Of a stretch of DNA of 11,463 nt, positions 1 through 6,078 are shown piece by piece. Both the position numbers and the translations under genes were made by a program. Position 1 is the stretch's first letter; each line of letters starts with the position of its first letter. Origin of the DNA: Candidatus Saccharimonadales bacterium (GTDB lineage Bacteria > Patescibacteriota > Saccharimonadia > UBA4664 > SCTI01); assembly GCA_030150485.1 (NCBI GenBank), contig JASLFZ010000038.1:1-11463 (forward strand). Direction: 5' to 3'. The notes under the pieces were generated by a model. That model ran no database searches, was not told where the DNA came from, and saw nothing but the letters and a program-made list of their open reading frames with translations.

Positions 1-294
1 AAAGAGACCAGGCATCACACAACGCAAAAACCAGTACAGTTAATGGAGCGCCTTATCAAAGCAAGCTCTAATGAAGGAATGGTCGTATTAGATCCATTTA
101 TGGGCTCTGGTTCAACCGCCCTTGCATGCAATAATCTTGGGCGTCATTTTATCGGGATTGAGAAGGACGAAAAATACGTTGATGTCGCCCGTAAGCGTCT
201 TGAAGAACAGAAGAACGCCCAGCAACTACCTTTAGATCACCGGCCTTCTGGTGTAGGCCTCCGAAGCAGCAGAGATCCTGTCCGTATCCCTTAA
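1..294 (+). CDS. DNA methyltransferase of the beta-class (N6-adenine or N4-cytosine), C-terminal fragment
   Basis: This is the 3' end of a site-specific DNA methyltransferase, which transfers a methyl group from S-adenosylmethionine to a base in a specific site. The reading frame is open to the left edge, so the gene begins outside the window and only 97 codons are visible. Visible residues 8-11 are TQKP, followed by LMERLI, the conserved stretch leading into the AdoMet pocket. Residues 31-38 are DPFMGSGS, motif I. Having motif I near the C-terminus, with the catalytic DPPY/NPPY motif upstream (not visible), is the beta-class order. A GIEKDEKYVDVARKRL segment follows, typical of the family's end. 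The last 20 or so codons overlap the 3' end of the convergent restriction gene. The pairing implies that it protects the site cut by that enzyme. Family is secure; base specificity cannot be read here. Confidence 0.93.
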   Translation, partial: KETRHHTTQKPVQLMERLIKASSNEGMVVLDPFMGSGSTALACNNLGRHFIGIEKDEKYVDVARKRLEEQKNAQQLPLDHRPSGVGLRSSRDPVRIP

Positions 295-1236
295 TGGTAA
301 GAAGGCTCTCAACTTCTCGTCGATCCCCTTAATAGTAGCTATTTTTTGACGATAGCTCATTGAGATTAGTTCTTCTTTACTGCCCATTCTGTCTGTTAAG
401 AGTGGTTGGATATCATCATAAGCTGCTTTACTTAAGATGGCATCAATTTCTGGCTCTTTCAAGATAGCCGCTGGCATAAGGAGAGATGGTTCAGTAGATC
501 TGTCTTGCTCTGGTGGCAGGTAGTGCTCGATCTTTATTTTTGGGGCCGTGTTAGCCTCAGTAATAGTGCATGCGAATGTCCTAATTGGATTGCATAGATA
601 AAATTGATACTGATACGGCCAAAAGTTTTTGGGCGCTGGGTTAGAGTTGGGGTTAGCCAGCTTATGCGCAAGGTATATCTTATGATAGTAATTTGACATG
701 ATCTCGCTAAAACGGATATTGCGTTGATGCTGTGGCCAAACCTCAAATGCCTGAAATCGTAGCGTCGAGTAGTCCCCAGTATCAAAATGTGGATAATCTC
801 CAAGTACTAGGAGAACTCGCGGTACCTTATGCGTAATGAGGTCTAATTCTAATTCTGAACGAACTGAGAATAGCCACTTGGAATCATTATTCCTCTTGAT
901 GTCGACTGAGTTGCATACGGAGCACGCCGTCTCGAGTCTTGCTACAGGGGATTTACAGTTCTTACACTGATCAAGTTGATCAATGCGAGAGCAAGACTTT
1001 ACCTCAGAGCCATCAGCCAAATCGTGGCCCCGAGCTCCTGTTTTTTCTCCCGTAATGCCCGTAATTAAGGAGGCTAGGTGTTGGCCAGGATAGCCAATTC
1101 TAATGTTAGGCGTTTGTTTGGTAAGGCCAGACCATTTTATTAGGTTAATTCGCGGCGCCAGCACAAGTTCTGCCAGCAGCTCCTCAATTTTAACTATATT
1201 GTCACCAATATTGATTTTGTTTGTATCTGGTTGCAT
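232..1236 (-). CDS. Type II restriction endonuclease, MamI-like
   Basis: A 334-residue protein that I recognise as resembling the MamI restriction enzyme family, which cuts double-stranded DNA at GATNNNNATC. Residues 63-84 carry the core: a TGARGHDLADGS stretch followed by EVKSCSR. E78-V-K80 with an acidic residue just before it (D72 or D75) fits a PD-(D/E)XK nuclease centre. Immediately after comes a four-cysteine zinc-ribbon pattern, C91-x2-C94-x10-C105-x2-C108. An APKNFWPYQYQFY segment in the second half looks conserved. The gene faces the methyltransferase at its left and overlaps its 3' end by 63 bp, as expected for an R-M pair. The ATG start is preceded by a TATAAT box 18 bp upstream and a weak AGAG. 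Base composition is clearly more AT-rich than the genes to the right, suggesting transfer. A restriction enzyme is likely from motif plus context; exact specificity is inferred from recalled family resemblance. Confidence 0.82.
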   Translation of the reverse strand: MQPDTNKINIGDNIVKIEELLAELVLAPRINLIKWSGLTKQTPNIRIGYPGQHLASLITGITGEKTGARGHDLADGSEVKSCSRIDQLDQCKNCKSPVARLETACSVCNSVDIKRNNDSKWLFSVRSELELDLITHKVPRVLLVLGDYPHFDTGDYSTLRFQAFEVWPQHQRNIRFSEIMSNYYHKIYLAHKLANPNSNPAPKNFWPYQYQFYLCNPIRTFACTITEANTAPKIKIEHYLPPEQDRSTEPSLLMPAAILKEPEIDAILSKAAYDDIQPLLTDRMGSKEELISMSYRQKIATIKGIDEKLRAFLPLRDTDRISAASEAYTRRPVI

Positions 1237-1253
1237 ACGTAACTCTTGATTGA

Positions 1254-1287
1254 ATTATAGTTCCTTATGTGCCAGATGGCTACCTGG
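1254..1287 (-). promoter_or_regulatory. Candidate promoter and inverted repeat upstream of the restriction gene
   Basis: On the minus strand a perfect TATAAT lies at 1259-1254, 18 bp before the restriction gene's ATG. No good -35 hexamer sits 17 bp upstream. Instead, 1272-1287 holds an imperfect palindrome (CCAGATGGCTACCTGG, 12 of 16 positions symmetric) covering the expected -35 position. It could be an operator that delays restriction-enzyme expression, as controller sites do in other R-M systems, but no controller protein is visible. Confidence 0.4.
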
Positions 1288-1372
1288 AGCCACAATAGCT
1301 TCAGCTCATCTTACCCATAAGTATGAGGCGCATAAATCTAGAACCTGTTTACAGATAGAAAATGGCAATTAC

Positions 1373-1394
1373 AAAAAATCGAGCAAACGCTCGA
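1373..1394 (-). terminator. Intrinsic terminator of the tRNA-Gln transcript
   Basis: Read on the minus strand, a perfect 6-bp stem TCGAGC/GCTCGA with a four-base loop (GTTT) is followed directly by six T residues. This is the classic Rho-independent pattern. It lies about 85 bp beyond the tRNA 3' end and 137 bp before the restriction gene's start, so it separates the tRNA transcript from the R-M gene downstream. Confidence 0.8.
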
Positions 1395-1477
1395 CTTCCC
1401 AAAACGGCTACGAGATAATGATGTTTTAGGCTTTACTAAGAAGAAAGCAGCACGGTCTGTGGGTTGTAATAATTACT

Positions 1478-1552
1478 TGGCTGGGGCGGAGGGATTCGAA
1501 CCCCCGAATGCCAGGACCAAAACCTGGTGCCTTACCACTTGGCCACGCCCCA
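1478..1552 (-). tRNA. tRNA-Gln (anticodon TTG), CCA encoded
   Basis: The minus strand folds into a full cloverleaf. The 7-bp acceptor stem TGGGGCG/CGCCCCA spans 1552-1546 and 1488-1482. There is a D arm, a 5-bp anticodon stem CCAGG/CCTGG around the loop TTTTGGT, and a T arm GGGGG-TTCGAAT-CCCTC. The anticodon is TTG (plus-strand CAA at 1518-1520), reading CAA and, by wobble, CAG. The discriminator base is G73, as expected for tRNA-Gln, and the starting U1-A72 pair is also typical of this isoacceptor. CCA is encoded at 1480-1478. It has its own promoter upstream and a terminator downstream, so it is transcribed alone. Charging could be direct or through misacylated Glu-tRNA and GatCAB; the window does not say which. 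Confidence 0.97.
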
Positions 1553-1587
1553 TCGCGTGTCAGCCGAGCCGGAAATTTAACCTTTGT

Positions 1588-1616
1588 ATTGTAGCGCTTA
1601 CGGCTACGCTTGGGAA
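1588..1616 (-). promoter_or_regulatory. Promoter of tRNA-Gln
   Basis: On the minus strand, TTCCCA (4 of 6 matches to TTGACA) is separated by 17 bp from TACAAT (5 of 6 matches to TATAAT). The -10 box ends 36 bp before the first base of the tRNA, giving a 5' leader of roughly 25-30 nt for RNase P to remove. Spacing and position make this a reasonable sigma-70-type promoter. Confidence 0.55.
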
Positions 1617-1625
1617 GCCACCAGG

Positions 1626-1654
1626 TTGTCAAGCATAACCAAACGTTGTATCGT
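1626..1654 (+). promoter_or_regulatory. Candidate promoter of the AI-2E family gene, possibly leaderless
   Basis: TTGTCA (5 of 6) is followed by 17 bp and then TATCGT (4 of 6). The -10 ends only 8 bp before the ATG at 1663, so transcription would start at or within a couple of bases of the start codon. No Shine-Dalgarno sequence precedes that ATG, which agrees with a leaderless message. The region also overlaps the divergent tRNA promoter's upstream side. Confidence 0.42.
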
Positions 1655-1662
1655 TTTGATAG

Positions 1663-2754
1663 ATGAAACGTCCTGCACAACCCATTACTATTGATACCGC
1701 CACAATCGTCCGCATTTTGGTGCTGATTTTGGTGTTCGTCGGCGGCATTTGGCTGGTTTCCAAGCTGCGCCTTGAGCTCGTCTGGCTTGGTACCGCCTTT
1801 TTCTTGGCGGTTGCGCTCGATCCGGCCGTCAACGGCATCAAAAAAGTACTGCGCTGCGGGCGTCTGCTTGCTACCAGTATTGTGTTTATTATCTTCCTTC
1901 TTTTGCTGGCTTTCTTGGGTGCTAGCTTGGTACCGCCCCTGGTGAATCAAACCGTAGGGCTGGCCGATCAGCTGCCCCGCTTTTTGCAGCAGGCTCAGGA
2001 TGGCCACACCACCTTGGGGCACTTTGTGCAGCATTACAACCTGGTGCAGCGCGCCAAAACCGAGCAGTCTAAGGTTATTAGTGATATCGGTCACAGCAGC
2101 GGCACCGCTCTGGGTCTTATCAAGAGTATTTTCACGGACTTTGCTGGTATTGTGACTACGCTCGTGCTGACCTTCTTTATGCTGCTTGAAGGTCCTCATT
2201 GGATTACGATGGGTTGGAAGTATGTGCCGGTTGATGAGCAGTCGCACTTCCATCGCCTCAGTACTAAGATGTACAAGATTGTGGCCGGCTACGTTACCGG
2301 TAACCTGATTATTGCGGCCCTGATAGCGGTGATCACCGCCGTCTTAATGGCCATCTTGCAGGTCCCCTACTCGATTCCTCTGGGTATTTTTGCTGGGCTC
2401 TGTACTATTATTCCCATTATTGGTGGCGTACTCGGCCTGACCGCTGTTTGTGGCGTGGCCATTTTTACCTCGACCACGGCAGCCGTAATTTTAGCGGTCT
2501 ACTTCTTAATTTACTTTTTCCTCGATGGTCACGTGCTACGGCCATTGGTATACGGCCGGACTATTGAGATGTCTTCGCTCCTGGTGATGATTTCGATTGT
2601 ACTGGGAACGGCGCTTGGTGGCATTATTGGCGCACTGGTAGCGATTCCTGTGGTGGCTTGCATCGGCGTATTGCTGACCGACTTTATGGGCGCCGATGCC
2701 AGCTCGGTAGCCAAGGTGCCAGCCAAATCGGTCGGCAACAAGCCCGCTAACTAG
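1663..2754 (+). CDS. AI-2E family (PerM-type) membrane transporter
   Basis: A 363-residue polytopic membrane protein of the AI-2E/PerM exporter-like family. Members are annotated variously as autoinducer-2 exporters or ion antiporters, so the substrate here is unknown. Hydrophobic segments are visible at about residues 14-33, 38-53, 70-92, 155-176, 213-235, 237-262, 265-287 and 304-340. A soluble stretch at about 93-154 sits between the third and fourth segments, as is normal for the family. The diagnostic C-terminal block is present: LDGHVLRPLVYGRTIEMSSL at 287-306, then LGTALGGIIGALVAIPV at 314-330. Length is close to the family's usual 340-380. The ATG start lacks a ribosome binding site but directly follows a candidate promoter. 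The stop overlaps the convergent cysS stop by 8 bp. It is the only complete plus-strand gene and is probably its own transcription unit. Confidence 0.92.
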   Translation: MKRPAQPITIDTATIVRILVLILVFVGGIWLVSKLRLELVWLGTAFFLAVALDPAVNGIKKVLRCGRLLATSIVFIIFLLLLAFLGASLVPPLVNQTVGLADQLPRFLQQAQDGHTTLGHFVQHYNLVQRAKTEQSKVISDIGHSSGTALGLIKSIFTDFAGIVTTLVLTFFMLLEGPHWITMGWKYVPVDEQSHFHRLSTKMYKIVAGYVTGNLIIAALIAVITAVLMAILQVPYSIPLGIFAGLCTIIPIIGGVLGLTAVCGVAIFTSTTAAVILAVYFLIYFFLDGHVLRPLVYGRTIEMSSLLVMISIVLGTALGGIIGALVAIPVVACIGVLLTDFMGADASSVAKVPAKSVGNKPAN

Positions 2755-4147
2755 CTAAGCGGCGCCAGCGTGGGCCGTTGGGGGTATCGTCAATCTCAAT
2801 GCCGCCTGCCTGCAGCTTAGCGCGGGCGCTGTCGGCGGCAGCATAATCCTGGGCTTTGCGCGCCCCCTCGCGCTCGGTCAGCACAGCCTTTTCCTCGGTT
2901 GATATATCCTGCCGCTCGCTTAAGCGAAGCCCCAGCAGCCCCTCAACCCACGCGACCTGCTCTGTGGTCGGCAGGAAGTTCTCGCACTCCATTATATCTA
3001 GCAGCTCAGTGATGTGCGCCAAGGCTTGCGGTGTATTGAGGTCGTCATTTAATGAAGTGGTAATTTTTGCCTGGACCTCCGTAAAGACCGTATCGCTAAG
3101 CGGACCGCTGCCACTTTGGAACTGCGCGTCCGACCAGGCTTGTAGTCGCGCCAGGTAGTTCGCCGCACTCTGCAGCCCATCCCAGGTAAAGTTCTGCTGC
3201 GTGCGGTAGTGGCTCTGCAGGTAGAGCATACGCAGTACCATAGGGCTAAATCCGCGCTTAACCACATCGGCCAACCGGTAGGTATTGCCCAGTGATTTGC
3301 TCATCTTAGTGCCATCTACCAGCAGAAACTCATTATGCACCCAGTAGTTTGCCAGCGGTATGCCGCCATGGGCCGCCTCGCTCTGGGCGATCTCGTTGGT
3401 GTGGTGGGTGCCAATGTGATCAACGCCGCCGGTGTGAATATCGATTGTCTCGCCCAGTTCGGCCTCGATAATAGCCGAGCACTCAATGTGCCAGCCGGGG
3501 AAGCCCTCGCCCCACGGGCTCGGCCAGCGCATGGTGTGATGCGCAAAGTGGCCGGTAGTAAAAAACCACAGCGCAAAGTCTTGCGGGTTGCGTTTGGCGC
3601 TATCGGTGACCACCTCACTGCGCGCGCCCACCTCCTTTTGGGCCAAACTTTGGCCGGTGAGTTTGCCATAATCGCTCAGCTTCGACACGTCAAAGTACAC
3701 CGCCTGCTCGGTGGTGTAGGCAAACTCGCTATCAGCCAACTTTTGGATCATGCTAATTTGTTGCTCAATGGTATCGGTGGCCTTAATGTAGCGCACCGGT
3801 GGCAGAACGTTTAAAGCCTCCATATCACTGCGAAACACCTGCGCGTAGTACTCTGCCACCTCCCAGACCGTTTTACCCTCTTCCTCCGCGCGCGATTGCA
3901 GCTTGTCCTCGCCAGTATCGGCGTCGCTGCTTAGGTGGCCAACATCGGTAATGTTCATAATGTGGTCAATCTTATAGTCGTTGAGACGTAATACGCGCTT
4001 TAAGGTATCATTAAAAACCGCGTTGCGCAGATTGCCAATGTGGTAGTAGTGATACACCGTCGGCCCGCAGGTGTACAGGCTGATGTGGCCGGGCTTAAGC
4101 GGCCTGAGGGTTTCTTTGGTTCGTGTCAGCGTGTTGTAGAGCTTCAT
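2747..4147 (-). CDS. cysS: Cysteinyl-tRNA synthetase
   Basis: Class I aminoacyl-tRNA synthetase that joins cysteine to tRNA-Cys in the cytoplasm. It has 466 residues, the usual bacterial length. The HIGH signature appears as HIGN at 36-39, normal for this enzyme, and KMSKS is exact at 281-285. The four zinc ligands that select cysteine are in place: C27, C223, H248 and E252, the latter two within a DHIGTHHTNE stretch. An all-alpha C-terminal anticodon-binding region follows and ends with a WRR motif. The ATG is confirmed by the canonical MKLYNTLTR opening. It lies inside the preceding DHH gene, overlapping its end by 53 bp, with an AGGA only 2 bases before the start codon. Expression is therefore probably coupled to the upstream gene. 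It is the last gene of the minus-strand run, and no terminator is obvious downstream. Confidence 0.98.
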   Translation of the reverse strand: MKLYNTLTRTKETLRPLKPGHISLYTCGPTVYHYYHIGNLRNAVFNDTLKRVLRLNDYKIDHIMNITDVGHLSSDADTGEDKLQSRAEEEGKTVWEVAEYYAQVFRSDMEALNVLPPVRYIKATDTIEQQISMIQKLADSEFAYTTEQAVYFDVSKLSDYGKLTGQSLAQKEVGARSEVVTDSAKRNPQDFALWFFTTGHFAHHTMRWPSPWGEGFPGWHIECSAIIEAELGETIDIHTGGVDHIGTHHTNEIAQSEAAHGGIPLANYWVHNEFLLVDGTKMSKSLGNTYRLADVVKRGFSPMVLRMLYLQSHYRTQQNFTWDGLQSAANYLARLQAWSDAQFQSGSGPLSDTVFTEVQAKITTSLNDDLNTPQALAHITELLDIMECENFLPTTEQVAWVEGLLGLRLSERQDISTEEKAVLTEREGARKAQDYAAADSARAKLQAGGIEIDDTPNGPRWRRLAS

Positions 4148-5144
4148 AGTCCTGAATGTGTTTACTTAATGATTTCACAAAATTCGCCTTAACTTCGGCC
4201 AGTGGCGTGTTATTGACCTGACACCCAGCCGCCCGGTCGTGTCCACCACCACCAAAGTCCATGCAGGCCTTTGCCGCCACCGGCATGCTGGCGCGCGTGG
4301 AAATCTTGATTTTGTTGGTCTCGCCGCCATAGTGACGCATCACTACCGCCACCGCCACGCCCAGCGCGTTTTGCAGATCGTAAATGATGAGGTCGGCCGG
4401 ATCGTGCAGCTCGGCGTACTGTTTGAGCTCTTCCGGCGTCACCGCCACCAACGCGATCTTGCCCTCACAATACAGCTCAATGCGCCCGAGCAGGCGCCCT
4501 TTCAGCGCGAGCAGGTCGGTGGTTAAGCGGTCGGAGGCGCGATAGGCCTCGTGAATATGGTAGAGGTTGGCGCCCCAATCGATCAGCTTGGCCATGGTGC
4601 GAAAGGTGTCCGAGGTCACTGTGGCGATGGAAAGGTTGCGCGTATCGGCCAAAATGCCCGGCACCAACAGGTTGGCAGCGTCCTTATTGATAGCCCACCC
4701 CAGCTGCTCAGCAATGGTAATCACCACCTCGCAGGTCGAGGTGCTGGTGCGGTCAACCACCTCGTGCGTAGGAAAGGGCAGGGATTCTCGGTTAGGGTGA
4801 TGGTCGATGACGGACACCGGCTTTTTGGTCAGCCGGCCCTGGTACTTTTCAAACGTACGCGCCAAAGCCTGCGGACCGCCCGTATCGACAATCAAGGTAA
4901 GATCAAACTTATCCGGAAACTCATGCCGCACGCGGTCAGCGCCTTCAAAGTAAGCAATATAGCTCGGGACGTCGTCGCGGCAGTATAGCACCACCTCTTT
5001 ACCCAAATCTCCCAAAATCTGCTCTAAAGCTAAGCTGGAAGTAAGACTATCGGTGTCCGGCTTTTCCGGCTGCAGCACAAGTATAGTTGTTGCGTCCGCC
5101 ACCAACGCGCCCAGCTCGGTAATAGCCTGTTTTAATGAACTCAA
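4095..5144 (-). CDS. DHH/DHHA1-family phosphoesterase (NrnA-like) with altered motif I
   Basis: A 349-residue protein of the DHH superfamily, whose NrnA branch degrades very short oligonucleotides or dephosphorylates cyclic-di-nucleotide products and pAp. The N-terminal DHH domain shows PDTDS at 29-33 (motif I), VDT with D87 (motif II), DHH at 114-116 (motif III) and LADTRN with D167 (motif IV). The C-terminal DHHA1 domain carries GGGGH at 298-302, the substrate-binding loop. Motif I is unusual: the histidine expected four residues before D30 is P26, so one metal ligand seems missing. The start codon is TTG, overlapping the recR stop as TTGA; no in-frame ATG precedes the conserved core, so this start is the best choice. 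The gene's last 53 bp overlap cysS. The family is secure; the substrate is inferred, and the activity may be altered. Confidence 0.9.
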   Translation of the reverse strand: MSSLKQAITELGALVADATTILVLQPEKPDTDSLTSSLALEQILGDLGKEVVLYCRDDVPSYIAYFEGADRVRHEFPDKFDLTLIVDTGGPQALARTFEKYQGRLTKKPVSVIDHHPNRESLPFPTHEVVDRTSTSTCEVVITIAEQLGWAINKDAANLLVPGILADTRNLSIATVTSDTFRTMAKLIDWGANLYHIHEAYRASDRLTTDLLALKGRLLGRIELYCEGKIALVAVTPEELKQYAELHDPADLIIYDLQNALGVAVAVVMRHYGGETNKIKISTRASMPVAAKACMDFGGGGHDRAAGCQVNNTPLAEVKANFVKSLSKHIQDYEALQHADTNQRNPQAA

Positions 5145-5740
5145 AACGCCCGCCGTTCCTGAAGCGCCCGCCCCAGCGTGATTTGGTCGGCGTACTCGAG
5201 ATCGCCTCCCATAGGCAGCCCGCGCGCCAAGCGCGTTACGCGCACGTCGTAGTCTTCCAGCTGCTTACGGATGTAGAGGCCGGTCGCTTCACCTTCGGTG
5301 GTCTGGTTGGTGGCGAGCACTACCTCTTGGACGTTATCGGACGTAATTCTACCGAGCAGGCTCTGGATCTGTAGCTGGGCCGGCCCCACGCCGTCAATGG
5401 GCGAGATAACGCCGCCGAGCACGTGGTAAACACCCTCATAGAGGCCGGTTTTTTCGACCGCCACCACATCGAGCGGCTCCTCCACCACCGTAACTAGCTG
5501 ATGGCTGCGCTTGGGGCTGCGGCAGATAACGCACTCCTCACCATCGCTGTAGTTGTAGCAGGTACTGCAGGTCGCTAGGCCGGCCCGCAGGCCAAGTAGC
5601 GCCTCACCCAACCGGCCCTCCAGCCCGCTATCGTGGCGCAGCAAGAAAAAGGTCAGGCGTTCAGCGCTCCGCGGCCCCACGCCGGGAAGCTTGCTAAACT
5701 CTTCAATTAAGGTCGCAATCGATTGCGGGATAATTTGCAT
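5141..5740 (-). CDS. recR: Recombination mediator protein RecR
   Basis: A 199-residue RecR, which with RecO/RecF loads RecA at single-strand gaps and stalled forks. All parts are present in order. A helix-hairpin-helix lies at about 18-30 (LPGVGPRSAERL). A C4 zinc finger follows: C58-x2-C61-x8-C70-x2-C73. A Toprim domain runs from about 80 (VVEEPLDVVAVEKTGLY, then YHVLGGVISPIDGVGP at 105-120), and a TEGEATGLYI block comes near the C-terminus. Length equals the usual 195-205. The start is the ATG 10 bp after the ybaB stop, with no clear Shine-Dalgarno, so translation probably depends on ybaB being read. ybaB-recR adjacency is widespread in bacteria, but the usual third member, dnaX, is not here. 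The stop overlaps the DHH start by 4 bp. Confidence 0.98.
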   Translation of the reverse strand: MQIIPQSIATLIEEFSKLPGVGPRSAERLTFFLLRHDSGLEGRLGEALLGLRAGLATCSTCYNYSDGEECVICRSPKRSHQLVTVVEEPLDVVAVEKTGLYEGVYHVLGGVISPIDGVGPAQLQIQSLLGRITSDNVQEVVLATNQTTEGEATGLYIRKQLEDYDVRVTRLARGLPMGGDLEYADQITLGRALQERRAF

Positions 5741-5750
5741 TGCGGATGCG

Positions 5751-6038
5751 TTACAGCCCTGGAATGCCGAGACCCCCGGCCACGTTCTTCATCTTTTCGG
5801 CTGCCAGCTGCTGGCTGCGCGTAATCGCCTGGGTGATGGCCGATTCCAGCCACTTTTCTAGCTTACTAATCTCCGCTACATCAACCAGCTCGGGATCAAT
5901 CGTAATCTTCTTAATCTTTTGCTCACCATTAATGGTTACCTTAACGGCGCCGCCACCGGTTTCAATATCGATTGACTCCTTGGCCAGAGCCGACTGGATT
6001 TTTTTCAACTCATATAGGGTTTTAGCTTTATCAAACAT
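5751..6038 (-). CDS. ybaB: YbaB/EbfC family nucleoid-associated protein
   Basis: A 95-residue protein of the YbaB/EbfC family, small dimeric DNA-binding proteins associated with the nucleoid and often encoded next to recR. Residues 1-22 form a charged helix (MFDKAKTLYELKKIQSALAK). Residues 28-50 hold the conserved GGGAVKVTINGEQKIKKI beta stretch. A second long helix runs at about 56-84, and a Gly/Pro-rich tail (GGLGIPGL) ends the protein, as in family members of 95-110 residues. It has the clearest ribosome binding site among the complete minus-strand genes, AAGGAG five bases before the ATG. A 40-bp gap from the glycosyltransferase upstream suggests a fresh transcription or at least translation start here. 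Its precise role in recombination or nucleoid structure is not settled for the family. Confidence 0.95.
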   Translation of the reverse strand: MFDKAKTLYELKKIQSALAKESIDIETGGGAVKVTINGEQKIKKITIDPELVDVAEISKLEKWLESAITQAITRSQQLAAEKMKNVAGGLGIPGL

Positions 6039-6062
6039 GGACGCTCCTTTTGGTATATTGTA
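6039..6062 (-). promoter_or_regulatory. Ribosome binding site and candidate -10 box before ybaB
   Basis: On the minus strand AAAAGGAG occupies 6051-6044, five bases before the ybaB ATG; this strong Shine-Dalgarno shows the organism uses a normal anti-SD. TACAAT (5 of 6 to the -10 consensus) is at 6062-6057, but at 17 bp upstream the hexamer TCGCTA is a poor -35. A promoter here would drive ybaB, recR, the DHH gene and cysS. The Shine-Dalgarno is secure, the promoter is weak. Confidence 0.5.
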
Positions 6063-6078
6063 CCGTAACCTCTGCTTG

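Larger units (their letters stand above)
1237..1477. other. Non-coding stretch between the restriction gene and tRNA-Gln
   Basis: About 240 bp with no convincing gene. It holds the promoter region of the restriction gene at its left, the tRNA terminator at 1373-1394, and an AT-rich trailer of the tRNA transcript between that terminator and the tRNA. A weak hairpin is possible near 1430-1449 (GCTTT...AAAGC with a 9-base loop). I see nothing else I can support. Confidence 0.6.

Noticed and set aside
232..1236. Frameshifted or broken restriction gene
   Set aside because: The frame is continuous with intact EVK and four-cysteine motifs and full length, so it appears functional.
1430..1449. Hairpin GCTTT/AAAGC as a second tRNA terminator
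   Set aside because: The stem is short with a nine-base loop and no following U-tract; the hairpin at 1373-1394 is much better.
1426..2253. Minus-strand open frame of 275 codons
   Set aside because: It runs antisense through the AI-2E gene and straight through the tRNA-Gln; its composition is low-complexity (Gln, Asn, His) and matches no family. The plus-strand membrane protein explains the region.
3335..3814. Plus-strand open frame of 159 codons
   Set aside because: It is antisense to the zinc-ligand and catalytic part of cysS, which is unmistakable; the frame shows no recognisable domain.
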